DNA from: Halorussus lipolyticus
GTDB taxonomy: Archaea > Halobacteriota > Halobacteria > Halobacteriales > Haladaptataceae
DNA: 64,000 bases
NCBI RefSeq assembly: GCF_029338375.1
Contig: NZ_CP119804.1
Location: 1,694,955-1,758,954 of the forward strand
Direction of reading: 5' to 3'
A program made the position numbers and the translations under genes. The notes below the pieces were generated by a model. That model made no database searches. It saw only the letters and a program-made list of their open reading frames with translations, and was not told the origin of the DNA. Of the stretch, positions 25,643-33,171 are shown one piece after another; positions within the stretch are counted from its first letter, which is position 1; each line of letters opens with the position of its first letter.

Positions 25643-26248
25643 TTACCTGAGTCCTCGGAACAGTCGGAGCGGCGAGAGTTCCATGCGTCTGATTGCCTCG
25701 GTGAACACCCAGAGGCCAGCAATCACTGCCAGCACGCCGACGGCGAACGTCGCCGGTCCGAAGAACCCGTATCGGCCGCCAGTGATGCTAAACGCGGTGT
25801 AGTCTGCCGACTCCGCGATTATCTGAATCGGCGACGTGACCACCGCGTCTACCAGTTCGCCGAGTCCTTTCCCGAACGCTCGGAAGGGCGCGAGAAACAC
25901 CAGCCCGGCCGAGTCTATCGCGCCGATGAACGACTCGAACAACTGGTAGAGAACGCCGCCGATACCGTACTCTTTGACGAGACCAGCGAGGCCCGCCGTC
26001 GAGACGATTCCAGCCGCCGTTTTCATCGTCCGACCGGCGTCGGTTTCCGCTCGCTGGTCCCCGAGACGACGGCGTAGCGACTGTGTGTCCGGGTCCGAGA
26101 CGTGAGCGGTAGCCACGGCGAGGGTGAACGACATCACCGGCATCCAAACCGGCACGTCGCCGAACAGCAACTTCACCGCCAGACTCACGACGACCGTCGT
26201 GAACAAGCCGACGAACAGGTGTTTCACCCAGTTTTGTCTTTCTGTCAT
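25643..26248 (-). CDS. Multi-pass membrane protein
   Basis: 201 residues from ATG 26248, picked because GGAGGG lies about seven bases upstream. N-terminal helices LFVGLFTTVVVSLAVKLLFG and VWMPVMSFTLAVATAHV are followed by a charged loop (DPDTQSLRRRLGDQRAETD), amphipathic glycine-rich segments, and a C-terminal helix GPATFAVGVLAVIAGLWVFTEAI. It follows the spike-like gene. Unknown family. Confidence 0.65.
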   Translation of the reverse strand: MTERQNWVKHLFVGLFTTVVVSLAVKLLFGDVPVWMPVMSFTLAVATAHVSDPDTQSLRRRLGDQRAETDAGRTMKTAAGIVSTAGLAGLVKEYGIGGVLYQLFESFIGAIDSAGLVFLAPFRAFGKGLGELVDAVVTSPIQIIAESADYTAFSITGGRYGFFGPATFAVGVLAVIAGLWVFTEAIRRMELSPLRLFRGLR

Positions 26249-26263
26249 GTCGCGGCCCTCCAC

Positions 26264-27991
26264 TTAGACCAGACCCTTCGCCCACGCCGTGAGGAAACCA
26301 ATCACGCCCGTAGCGACCGCCGCGATAGCGGCGAGAGGAGACCCGCCGGACGACTGAGCGTCGGGCACCTTCCCGCCGCCGCCCGAGTCCTCGACCTCCT
26401 TGCGGTCGGACTCTCGGAGGAGCAGGAACTCGCGGACACCGTAGACGACGCCCGAGGCCGCGGGGTCCTTCATCGTGACCGTCGCGCCCTCGCTGTCGAA
26501 GTTGGAGGTGTACGCCGTCCAACTGGAGTCGTCCACGTCCGCGAACGCCACGTCCTCGATGCCGGTCGCCAGTTCGACCGACTCGTAGCGTTCGGTGGGC
26601 ACCGTCACGTCCTGCTTAAACGCCGGACTCTGCCAGTTCAGGTCGTACGCTTGGGTTAGCACGACCTTCCCTCGGGTTTCGAGTATCGAGTCGTACCCCA
26701 CGCGGTCGGTCACGTCTCGGAACCGGTACTCGTAGTCGAGGTCCGCGTCCGCCATCGTGACTCGGACCGGGTACGAGAGGTCGTAGAACGTCGTTCCCTC
26801 CTCGGTGAACGCCTCGCTGAAGGTGTCGAGCGAGGTCGCCGTCACCTCGCCGCTCGGTTCGTACCGCTTGGTTCGCTCCTCGTCGTCCGTGCCCTCGTTC
26901 TGGAGGTAGGTCCCGAAGGTCCAGCGACCCATCTTCTCGGCGTTCAAGGCCGGAATTTGAACGGTCGCGTTGGCGTCCGAAACGCGAATTTCGACCTCGG
27001 CGAGGCCGTCGAACGACCCGTCGCCGTTCGCCACGGTCGAGAGGTCGCCGAACCGCTGTTGGGCCGTCTGACCGTAGCCCGTCGCGGTCGCCACGACGTT
27101 CGACTGCGTGGCGTCGAGCGACGACCCGATTTTCAGGACCTTCTCGTCGCCGTCGGAGTCCCGGAACACGAACTCGACCAGCGCGCCCGAGTCGAGCGAC
27201 ACCGTGTTGACCACGAGCTGGGCGAACCGCTTGGCCGCCGAGTCGGTAATCGCCGCGCCGAACGCCGTGAGGTCGAACGTCGCGTTCACCGTCTCGCCGT
27301 CGGCGACCGAGGAGGTCGAGACTTCCAGCGCCGGGGACACGTCGAGGTCCGCGCTCGACACCGAGATGCTACCGTTGGTCGCGCCGGTCGTACTCCAATG
27401 CGTGGGCGCGAGCGCGGTTACGTCGGTGTCCTTCTCGCCGTCGCCGTCCTCGTCGTACTGGGTCGAGCGCGGGAACGCCGACCCGTCGGCGAACTCGATC
27501 TTGTCCGCACGGAACGACACGACGTTCTCGGACTCCTCGCGGTCCACGGTGCCGCCGAGGGTCGAGGTCTCTCCGTTGTCGTTCTCGTAGTCGAGGAGCG
27601 CAGCGTCGTCCGTGCCCCACTCCGTGCGGTGGCGGGCCTTCTCCAGCGTCGCCTCGAAGTACGGGTTCGGCGCGTACGCCGAGTCCCAGTTCAGTCCGGA
27701 CCGGCCGCTCGACCAGTCCGGCGTGTCGGTCGTCGTGGTGTCCTGTGCGAGCGTGTTGCTCCCGCTCAGCGCCTCGGCAGTGCCGTCTTCTCCAGTAGCG
27801 ACTGCGTTCCCCGCTCCGGCCGCGGTCGCCGCCGCGCCAGCCGCACCAGCCATGAACGCGCGGCGCGTTACGCCCGCGCACGTCTCGCAGTTCTGTGCCT
27901 CTGCCGTCGCCGTCGAGTGGTTGTCAGTCATGGATTCGCTCGAGAAGAGTCGGTTGCGTGCCTGTTCGCCGGAGTCCTCGCTGGTCGTCAT
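26264..27991 (-). CDS. Spike-like protein with Tat signal and C-terminal anchor
   Basis: 575 residues from ATG 27991 (ATGA overlap); an internal ATG at 27931 could also serve. The cytoplasmic lead ends NCETCAGV, then the twin-arginine signal TRRAFMAGAAGAAATAAGAGNAVA at about 42-65. The ectodomain is beta-rich and acidic. A Gly/Ser hinge (DSGGGGKV) precedes one C-terminal membrane helix SPLAAIAAVATGVIGFLTAW. Length, export route and single C-terminal anchor match pleolipovirus spike proteins. I see no direct sequence proof. Confidence 0.7.
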   Translation of the reverse strand: MTTSEDSGEQARNRLFSSESMTDNHSTATAEAQNCETCAGVTRRAFMAGAAGAAATAAGAGNAVATGEDGTAEALSGSNTLAQDTTTTDTPDWSSGRSGLNWDSAYAPNPYFEATLEKARHRTEWGTDDAALLDYENDNGETSTLGGTVDREESENVVSFRADKIEFADGSAFPRSTQYDEDGDGEKDTDVTALAPTHWSTTGATNGSISVSSADLDVSPALEVSTSSVADGETVNATFDLTAFGAAITDSAAKRFAQLVVNTVSLDSGALVEFVFRDSDGDEKVLKIGSSLDATQSNVVATATGYGQTAQQRFGDLSTVANGDGSFDGLAEVEIRVSDANATVQIPALNAEKMGRWTFGTYLQNEGTDDEERTKRYEPSGEVTATSLDTFSEAFTEEGTTFYDLSYPVRVTMADADLDYEYRFRDVTDRVGYDSILETRGKVVLTQAYDLNWQSPAFKQDVTVPTERYESVELATGIEDVAFADVDDSSWTAYTSNFDSEGATVTMKDPAASGVVYGVREFLLLRESDRKEVEDSGGGGKVPDAQSSGGSPLAAIAAVATGVIGFLTAWAKGLV

Positions 27992-28167
27992 GCGGTCGCC
28001 TCCCGCCCGTCGGCCGGTTGACCGCGCAACTTCGCCGCGTGAGTCGGGCACAGCCACGTCGTCACGTTCCCGACCTCGACGGGTTCGGCGTCCCGGCCGC
28101 ACCGCTCCGGGTCGTCGTCGGAGAAATCGACGTGCTGGCACCCGTCGCCGTCGCCGCGGTCGGTCAC
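27988..28167 (-). CDS. Tiny zinc-binding protein
   Basis: 59 residues from GTG 28167, overlapping the stop of the gene before it (GTGA) and the start of the spike-like gene after it. C, H and C residues in CQHVDF...RCGR and WLCPTHAAKL form a likely four-ligand zinc site. The double overlap is the main evidence that it is translated. Confidence 0.6.
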   Translation of the reverse strand: MTDRGDGDGCQHVDFSDDDPERCGRDAEPVEVGNVTTWLCPTHAAKLRGQPADGREATA

Positions 28168-28283
28168 GGCGATGCCTCCTCGTCGCTGTTCTCCTCGTCG
28201 TAGTGTTTCCAATCTATCCAACGCGGTCCGTCGTCCTCCGAAAAGGAGGAGTGTGGGCGTTCTTGCCCGTCTTCCCGTGTCAT
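28164..28283 (-). CDS. Tiny acidic protein, first gene of the particle operon
   Basis: 39 residues from ATG 28283, with product MTREDGQERPHSSFSEDD... and ending ENSDEEASP. It is too short for family assignment. The stop overlaps the next start (GTGA), which suggests coupled translation. It is the first frame after the divergent promoter region. Confidence 0.45.
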   Translation of the reverse strand: MTREDGQERPHSSFSEDDGPRWIDWKHYDEENSDEEASP

Positions 28284-28444
28284 GGGAGTATCACGACCGG
28301 AGCGACCGGTCGTCACACCCGCGTTGAACGACGCTGGCTATAGATTGTAGAAAAATTAGGAGCTACCCCAACGGCGCTACTCAGTTACTTTCGCTACCCT
28401 ATACATTTATTAGAGAGACGGTTCGCAGGAAGTGCGGAGTAATC
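28284..28444. promoter_or_regulatory. Divergent promoter region between the particle operon and the AbrB-like gene
   Basis: 161 bases with no gene. For the rightward gene an A/T-rich ATACATTTATTAG at 28401-28413 is a possible TATA box 30-40 bases before ATG 28445. For the leftward operon the A/T-rich stretch near 28340-28365 (ctatagattgtagaaaaatt) is the only candidate. Confidence 0.45.
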
Positions 28445-28618
28445 ATGGGAATCAAACAGCGATTCGCCGATACTCGGACCGCTCAGGAAGGAGACAACGT
28501 GATTCAGGTGACGATTCCGAAGGACGTAGCCGAGGAGTTGGGCATCGAGGGCGGCGACGAAGTGCTTTGGACCGGCGAGGAGGGTTCAGATAGCGCGGAG
28601 ATTCACTCTCTAAATTGA
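28445..28618 (+). CDS. AbrB/SpoVT-like small DNA-binding protein
   Basis: 57 residues from ATG 28445. NVIQVTIPKDVAEELGIEGGDEVLW is the swapped-hairpin AbrB fold in its usual form (V.IPK...E.LGI..GD.V.). It could be an antitoxin or a transition-state-type regulator. No toxin gene is adjacent. It is divergent from the particle operon, so control of that operon is a reasonable guess. Confidence 0.8.
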   Translation: MGIKQRFADTRTAQEGDNVIQVTIPKDVAEELGIEGGDEVLWTGEEGSDSAEIHSLN

Positions 28619-28627
28619 GATATATGA

Positions 28628-28873
28628 TTAAGGGAAGTGACCTTCGCAGACGGTAGCATAACGGATGGTCTCGCCACTATCGTTTACGTACTGCATTGTG
28701 TAGTCTGATTTTTCTTGGCATCCGGGCACGCTACACTCATTTGTGGGTGTTTTGAACTCTTTTCGATGTCGCTGGCAAACTGCTCCAACTTTCTGCCCAG
28801 TATTATCATCGAATACCTCCCAGTCTGTCTCGGGTCTTGAGCAGAACACACAACCCATGAAACCGTTACTCAT
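28628..28873 (-). CDS. Small zinc-ribbon protein
   Basis: 81 residues (ATG 28873; ATG 28858 is possible). Cysteine pairs CVFC, a C..H, CSVPGC and a C-terminal CEGH make two zinc sites. A/T-rich codon use contrasts with the particle operon. Convergent with the AbrB-like gene, 9 bases apart. Confidence 0.6.
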   Translation of the reverse strand: MSNGFMGCVFCSRPETDWEVFDDNTGQKVGAVCQRHRKEFKTPTNECSVPGCQEKSDYTMQYVNDSGETIRYATVCEGHFP

Positions 28874-29021
28874 TACCTTTTGGCTTAACTGTATGGATGA
28901 AAACCAATTCTATTCGGGATCCTTTCTCTACGCGACTTCACGGGGTTGTAAGAACACAGAATCGAATCTCCGAAGACAGATTAGTAAATTATTTTCCTGA
29001 GTCGTAGGTTGACTCTATTAC

Positions 29022-29297
29022 GTGAATCTTCAGACGTGGATTAATGATAACCTCTACGCAAACAGCATCCCGCGGCGAGTAGCCGCGTTTTCGCTGAAAT
29101 TCGCTTTTGAGATAGCTGTCTCCAGTTTCCTCGCGTTGTTCGCTACGATTCCGATTTACTACCTCATCACCAACACTCAGTTCTCGATTCCCGCACAGGT
29201 AAACAGCGTCTTCGGACTCTGGATCGCCTTCAGTACGATTATCTTCAATCGAGCGTGGTGTCTACTCACGAAAAAAGAGTCAGTGGCTACTGGATGA
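29022..29297 (+). CDS. Small two-helix membrane protein
   Basis: 91 residues from GTG 29022. FAFEIAVSSFLALFATIPIYYLI and VFGLWIAFSTIIFNRAWCLL are clear membrane segments. Convergent overlap of 11 bases with the next gene. Unknown family. Confidence 0.55.
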   Translation: MNLQTWINDNLYANSIPRRVAAFSLKFAFEIAVSSFLALFATIPIYYLITNTQFSIPAQVNSVFGLWIAFSTIIFNRAWCLLTKKESVATG

Positions 29298-29862
29298 ACT
29301 GTCGTCGGTCCGTGAACTCCTCGACTGAGACGTTCCGAATCCCGTAGAGGCGTAGAACCCCGAGAACCGTCTTCCCGACCAGAGTACCAATCACTCCCGA
29401 AAGAGATTTGCCGAATTTTTCCCCGAGATAGGTATCGACTACAGGCACCAGTGCGGCCGTGAACAACGCGAGGAGAGACTGTCCGAGGTAGACCCCAACA
29501 AAAGTCGCAGCTGCTGTTGCTATCAGGAGGATACCCGAAATCATCCCGCCTACCACGAGATAGAGACCGAAAACTTGACTCATTATTTCAAGATGAGTCG
29601 GGTTTTCGAGTTCCTCAAAGCTCTCCCGAACTGTTTCTCCGTCCTCTGTTTCTCCATTATCCAGCATCCGGCCCACATTGTTGAGCATGAGTGCTGTTAG
29701 ACCGACGAAAAAGTAACCGACCCCCGAAGGGTACCAAATCAGCAAAATCACCAAGGCCACCAAGGCACCCAGAAGCTCTAATACCCACTCGATGAGAGCA
29801 AACGCAAGAAATACGGTAGAGTACCGGGCTATAGCTTCCCCTACACCCGGATATTCGCTCAT
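29287..29862 (-). CDS. Multi-pass membrane protein
   Basis: 191 residues from ATG 29862; the longer frame to 30243 runs across a repeat-rich promoter region and was not used. Helices: STVFLAFALIEWVLELLGALVALVILLIW, YFFVGLTALML, and after an acidic loop (DNGETEDGETVRESFEELENPTHLE) IMSQVFGLYLVVGGMISGILLIATAAATFVGVYL. It ends with a glycine-rich segment. Unknown family. It is divergent from the gene at 30,170 and shares its repeat-containing control region. Confidence 0.6.
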   Translation of the reverse strand: MSEYPGVGEAIARYSTVFLAFALIEWVLELLGALVALVILLIWYPSGVGYFFVGLTALMLNNVGRMLDNGETEDGETVRESFEELENPTHLEIMSQVFGLYLVVGGMISGILLIATAAATFVGVYLGQSLLALFTAALVPVVDTYLGEKFGKSLSGVIGTLVGKTVLGVLRLYGIRNVSVEEFTDRRQFIQ

Positions 29863-30001
29863 ATTGAAGCCTTCACTCGGGAGGTTCTTTAACCCATTGC
29901 CGTTTTGCCGATATCGAGGCAAACACTTTTGACCCTCCCGATTAGCTGAAGGCCACAATTTTTGTTTAGACTGGGGGTTGCCCGTCGAGAGAAACGAATC
30001 C

Positions 30002-30044
30002 CGCTCGTTGCACAAGTCGAACGAAATCGGTTGTGCAACGAGCG
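30002..30044. repeat. Inverted repeat with perfect 14-bp arms
   Basis: CGCTCGTTGCACAA (30002-30015) and TTGTGCAACGAGCG (30031-30044) with a 15-base spacer. A third copy of the core, TTGTGCAACGAG, is at 30157-30168, ending one base before ATG 30170. Probably an operator set for the divergent genes on either side. Confidence 0.8.
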
Positions 30045-30102
30045 ACCCTCCGCGTCGAAACTCCGCCCGACTTCTGACGTGACCACCCCCTTCCGAAGGC
30101 CC

Positions 30103-30111
30103 GTTTATATA
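30103..30111 (+). promoter_or_regulatory. TATA box for the gene at 30170
   Basis: GTTTATATA is followed by a leader of about 35-40 bases that contains GGGAGG (30151-30156) and the operator-like core TTGTGCAACGAG next to the ATG. A protein bound there would block both leader and start codon. Confidence 0.55.
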
Positions 30112-30169
30112 CCAGCCGGGTTTGAGTGACCGCAGAATACTAGGTCCACGGGGAGGTTGTGCAACGAGT

Positions 30170-30448
30170 ATGCGAATCGAAGCCACTGAAACGCGGAAAC
30201 GGAAGTGGGCGAATCTGAAAGAAGCGACCGGGAAGGGCCACAAATCGACCGCGCTCGACGCCGCGGCCGACTACTACCTCAAGATGGCCGGGGACACCAC
30301 GGCCGTGCCGGTCGGTGCGATAGAGGAACTGATGGAACTCGCCGTCGAGCAGGGTTCGGTGACGCCCGAGGAGATCGCCGATGTGCTGGGCACCGAGGAG
30401 TTGCCGGTCGAGGCCGAGACAAACTGGTCAGTTGGCGAAACTGAGTAG
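30170..30448 (+). CDS. Small ribbon-helix-helix-like regulator
   Basis: 92 residues. MRIEATETRKRKWANLKEATGKGHKSTALDAAADYYLKMAG has the look of a short beta strand and two helices of an RHH-type DNA-binding protein. The acidic C-terminus (IEELMELAVEQGSVTPEEIADVLGTEEL) may be a helical partner domain. TTGTGCAACGAG cores around its promoter make self-regulation plausible. Alternatively a haloarchaeal small DUF of the DUF7692 kind. Confidence 0.6.
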   Translation: MRIEATETRKRKWANLKEATGKGHKSTALDAAADYYLKMAGDTTAVPVGAIEELMELAVEQGSVTPEEIADVLGTEELPVEAETNWSVGETE

Positions 30449-30459
30449 GAGCAGTTGTA

Positions 30460-30813
30460 CTACTCTGGTAGTGCGTCGAAAATATTCCGCATGTGTTTAT
30501 CTTCTGGGTTGTAGTGCGGGGGAGAACTGTCACGAATATCATTCTCAGAGATGGACACATTTCGCATCCGGTCAAGCCGAGCGAGTCGCCAGAAAGGTAG
30601 TTCATCTGGCATACCAGATTCACTATGTCCTGCAACTTGGTACGTCCGAAGTACTCGATGACCCGTTGAGACGTGAACTCCGTAACACCAAGGTTCGAAT
30701 TCCCGTTCGTGGTATCTTCGCTCATCTTCTCCATTATATTCCAGTTCAAGAGTCTTTCTCCGGTCCATTGCCTCAAGAATTAGCGAATCAATTTCATCCA
30801 ACGGTTGTGTCAT
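30460..30813 (-). CDS. WYL-domain-like protein
   Basis: 117 residues. AMDRRKTLELEYNGEDERRYHEREFEPWCYGVHVSTGHRVLRTYQVAGHS...LPFWRLARLDRMRNVSI follows the WYL layout: I..A...k..l.Y, then R...P......G...L.gy, then frLdri. There is no HTH in the same chain, unlike most bacterial WYL regulators. WYL domains sense ligands or nucleic acid and often control mobile elements or defence genes. Confidence 0.7.
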   Translation of the reverse strand: MTQPLDEIDSLILEAMDRRKTLELEYNGEDERRYHEREFEPWCYGVHVSTGHRVLRTYQVAGHSESGMPDELPFWRLARLDRMRNVSISENDIRDSSPPHYNPEDKHMRNIFDALPE

Positions 30814-30875
30814 AGTTTTATATTGAAATTAGAGCCACATATTTCTATTGGTTATCCGATATATGTGCAGTAATA

Positions 30876-31319
30876 TTATCGCCGCCCTTCCCGCAGGTCG
30901 CTCAGGTACTGAACCACGGTGTCCTCCGAGACGCCGACCTCGCTGGCTATCCACTCCTCGCGCTGTCTGTGGACGACCTTCAGCCAGCCTGCGATAGCGG
31001 CGCGCGAGGCCGTGGCGACCCTCGTTGGCACCGCGAACGAGTCGTCGGCCCACGCTTCCCACTCGTCGCCGTCGTGGGCGCTCGGTCCGAACTCGGGCGG
31101 GAGTACGGCGAGCGATTCGACGCCAGCCGCGGCGAGGGTCGCCGCCAACGTCCGGGCGTTGCGGCGTCCGTCCGGGCCGTCGCCGACCTCAACGCGCTCG
31201 CGCCCTCCGACCTCCGAGACGTAGAAGCGGGTCGTGCCGCCCAGCGGCGAGGCGACGTTCTCGTACTCGACGCGGAAGGTCTCTCCGTAGGTGTCGGTTT
31301 TCGTCAGTTCGGCTGACAT
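30876..31319 (-). CDS. HTH protein next to the palindrome array; candidate palindrome-binding factor
   Basis: 147 residues. The N-terminal two thirds is a mixed alpha/beta domain (FRVEYENVASPLGGTTRFYVSEVGG..., TLAATLAAAGVESLAVLPPEFG). The C-terminus is a helix-turn-helix: AAIAGWLKVVHRQREEWIASEVGVSEDTVVQYLSDLREGRR, as in resolvase-type or ParB-type HTHs. Its start lies 25 bases from a four-copy array of the element's palindrome, so it is the best candidate for the protein that binds it. That link is inference. Confidence 0.65.
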   Translation of the reverse strand: MSAELTKTDTYGETFRVEYENVASPLGGTTRFYVSEVGGRERVEVGDGPDGRRNARTLAATLAAAGVESLAVLPPEFGPSAHDGDEWEAWADDSFAVPTRVATASRAAIAGWLKVVHRQREEWIASEVGVSEDTVVQYLSDLREGRR

Positions 31320-31343
31320 GAGATTCGGACGAACCGGGTCCCA

Positions 31344-31476
31344 AATATACGTTTCGTCTACCGGACGCCGCGAGCGTGAGTAGACGATTCGTCTACCCTG
31401 TCGAGATCCGCGGGGTAGATAATTCGTCTACCGACCGGGTCCGGGAGCGCAGCGCGAAATAGATAGTTCGTCTACC
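31344..31476. repeat. Array of four palindromes upstream of the HTH gene
   Basis: Copies at 31344-31362, 31379-31397, 31414-31432 and 31458-31476, with spacings of 35, 35 and 44 bp. The right arm GTCTACC is perfect in all four; the left arms vary (AATATAC, AGTAGAC, GGTAGAT, AATAGAT). The last copy also has the reverse box TCGACGAGTC at 31482-31491. The array fills the gap between the HTH gene and the methylase 3' end. Confidence 0.9.
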
Positions 31477-31521
31477 GACGATCGACGAGTCCCAATCGCG
31501 CGTAGTACTGCGCGGGCGCGA

Positions 31522-32358
31522 TTAGTCGCCGAAGGCCGCGAGGTCGGTTTGGCCGCGGTCGCGGTCGAGGGCGTCGGGGTCGAAGTTACAGACCAATCGC
31601 TCGGTCGCGCCACAGTCGTCTTTCGAGTACGCGCCCATGTGGTGGTAGTGGTCGGTCGAGACGACGAACAGGTCCTCGCGGTCCGCGAGCGCCGCGGGGA
31701 GATCGTCGTAGGACACCAACCAGTCGGCGTCGAGGTCGGCCAGCGCGTCGGCGAGGTCGTCGTGGGCGAACTCGGTCGCGCGGTAGTAGTGTTCGCGCCC
31801 GAGGTAGGGCGGGTCGAGGTAGAACACGGCGTCCGGGTCGTCGTACTCGGCCAGCACGTCCCGCCAGTCGAGCGCGCGAATCTCGACCGCGGCGAAGCGG
31901 TCGGCCAGCGTCCGGAGTCGGTCGCGCGACCGCGCGGTCTGCCAGCGGCGCGCTCGCTTCTCGCCAGCGCGAAAGCCCGACCGGTGGGCTATCGCGGCGT
32001 TGTACTGGGCGTACCGGAGGAAGTAGAAGCGCCCGGCGCGCTCGACCGCGGCGTCGGCCCGCTCGCCAGCGTAGTAGGCGTCGGCCCAGCGGTCGAACCG
32101 CTCCTCGGTGTAGTCCACGTCGGCCAGCCAGTCGGCGAGCGCGTCCGGCTGGTCGCGGACGGTCTCGAAGAAGTGCGTGCAGTCGGTGTTCAGGTCGTTG
32201 TAGACCTCCTCGGGCGCGGGCGTCTTGTGGAACAGGACCGACGCCGCGCCGCCGAACACCTCGACGTAGCGTCGGTGGTCGGGAAAGTGCGCGCGAATCC
32301 AGTCGGCGAGTTGGGACTTGCCGCCGACGTAGGGGAACGGAGTTCGGAGGGTGGTCAT
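31522..32358 (-). CDS. DNA adenine N6-methyltransferase (Dam/D12 class), orphan
   Basis: 278 residues. It opens with PFPYVGGKSQLADWI (residues 7-21) and EVFGGAASVLFHK (33-45), the AdoMet-binding part, and has the catalytic LDPPYLGREHYYR with DPPY at 182-185. This is the D12 class that methylates adenine in short sites. No restriction enzyme is nearby, so it is probably an orphan protecting or marking the element's DNA. The recognition site cannot be read from the sequence. Confidence 0.9.
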   Translation of the reverse strand: MTTLRTPFPYVGGKSQLADWIRAHFPDHRRYVEVFGGAASVLFHKTPAPEEVYNDLNTDCTHFFETVRDQPDALADWLADVDYTEERFDRWADAYYAGERADAAVERAGRFYFLRYAQYNAAIAHRSGFRAGEKRARRWQTARSRDRLRTLADRFAAVEIRALDWRDVLAEYDDPDAVFYLDPPYLGREHYYRATEFAHDDLADALADLDADWLVSYDDLPAALADREDLFVVSTDHYHHMGAYSKDDCGATERLVCNFDPDALDRDRGQTDLAAFGD

Positions 32359-32529
32359 GTAGGACCGAGAGAAACCGGGTGTGTGTTAAATCTGCGGGGT
32401 GGACGGATTGTGGATCGGAGAACAGTTATTCGGCTACATGAGATTTTTAGAAACACTTCAAGCTTGGCAAGCAGAATACAATAATCAGTTTCAGTAAAAC
32501 TCTAATCAGCTTCTTCCTTTCGTCTACTT

Positions 32530-33108
32530 ATGATATCCGGAAAGATAGTAGAATACCTTTCATCAAATCCGTTGACTGTGTTTAACACGTTACTTCTACT
32601 ATTTACTGGTTATCTCAGCTACTCATCATATGTTTTCCAAACTCGTACCAGCATTCGAGAATCCTTAGAACAACTGGATGATGTAGAGTTCCGAAAGGGA
32701 AAGCTTCGACCAATGTTGCACTCATACGACCACTCTATTATTAGAAGCGCATGCATCGTAGAACTCAAATACTACCGTAACGGTCGAAATCCAGCAAGTG
32801 CGAACCAATTAGACGAGGCATTTCGATTTGAAAGGCATCGAATAGCAAAGATTCACGACGATATGAATCATGGAGAACCGTTCGATACAAACGTATTTTT
32901 ATCCGCGGTTGAAGAGAGCATTCCTACATTGCCGAAAGTAACAGACACCCGAGTGACGGCTGATGGCATATTCATTGATATAGAATCGAGTGATGCAGTC
33001 TTAATTAGACGCCGAACGCAAGAGGTGTTAGAGTGTGTTTACCGGACTCTAAACGGAATCAATGAAGAAACTGTAGAAGAGCTAGAATTAGAGAGTGAAA
33101 TTGAGTGA
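32530..33108 (+). CDS. Unknown protein with N-terminal membrane helix
   Basis: 192 residues from ATG 32530. The helix NPLTVFNTLLLLFTGYLSYSSYVF near 13-36 is followed by a soluble, helical cytoplasmic part with no recognisable motif. A/T-rich codon use. A half palindrome TTTCGTCTACT ends two bases before the ATG. Possibly a cargo gene. Confidence 0.6.
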   Translation: MISGKIVEYLSSNPLTVFNTLLLLFTGYLSYSSYVFQTRTSIRESLEQLDDVEFRKGKLRPMLHSYDHSIIRSACIVELKYYRNGRNPASANQLDEAFRFERHRIAKIHDDMNHGEPFDTNVFLSAVEESIPTLPKVTDTRVTADGIFIDIESSDAVLIRRRTQEVLECVYRTLNGINEETVEELELESEIE

Positions 33109-33171
33109 AAATACTAGTTCATCTGTGGTTCCATCTAGTGAGAAGAACCGTTGATACTGAGACTGCGGAAT

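Noticed and set aside
20198..28283. Conjugation or type IV secretion module
   Set aside because: No relaxase, VirB4/VirB6 homologue or pilin signal was found. The NTPase alone does not decide this, so it is kept as a refuting test rather than a call.
31344..31476. Possible CRISPR-like array
   Set aside because: The repeats are 19-bp palindromes with degenerate left arms, spacers are only 16-25 bp, copies also occur singly inside genes, and no cas gene is present.
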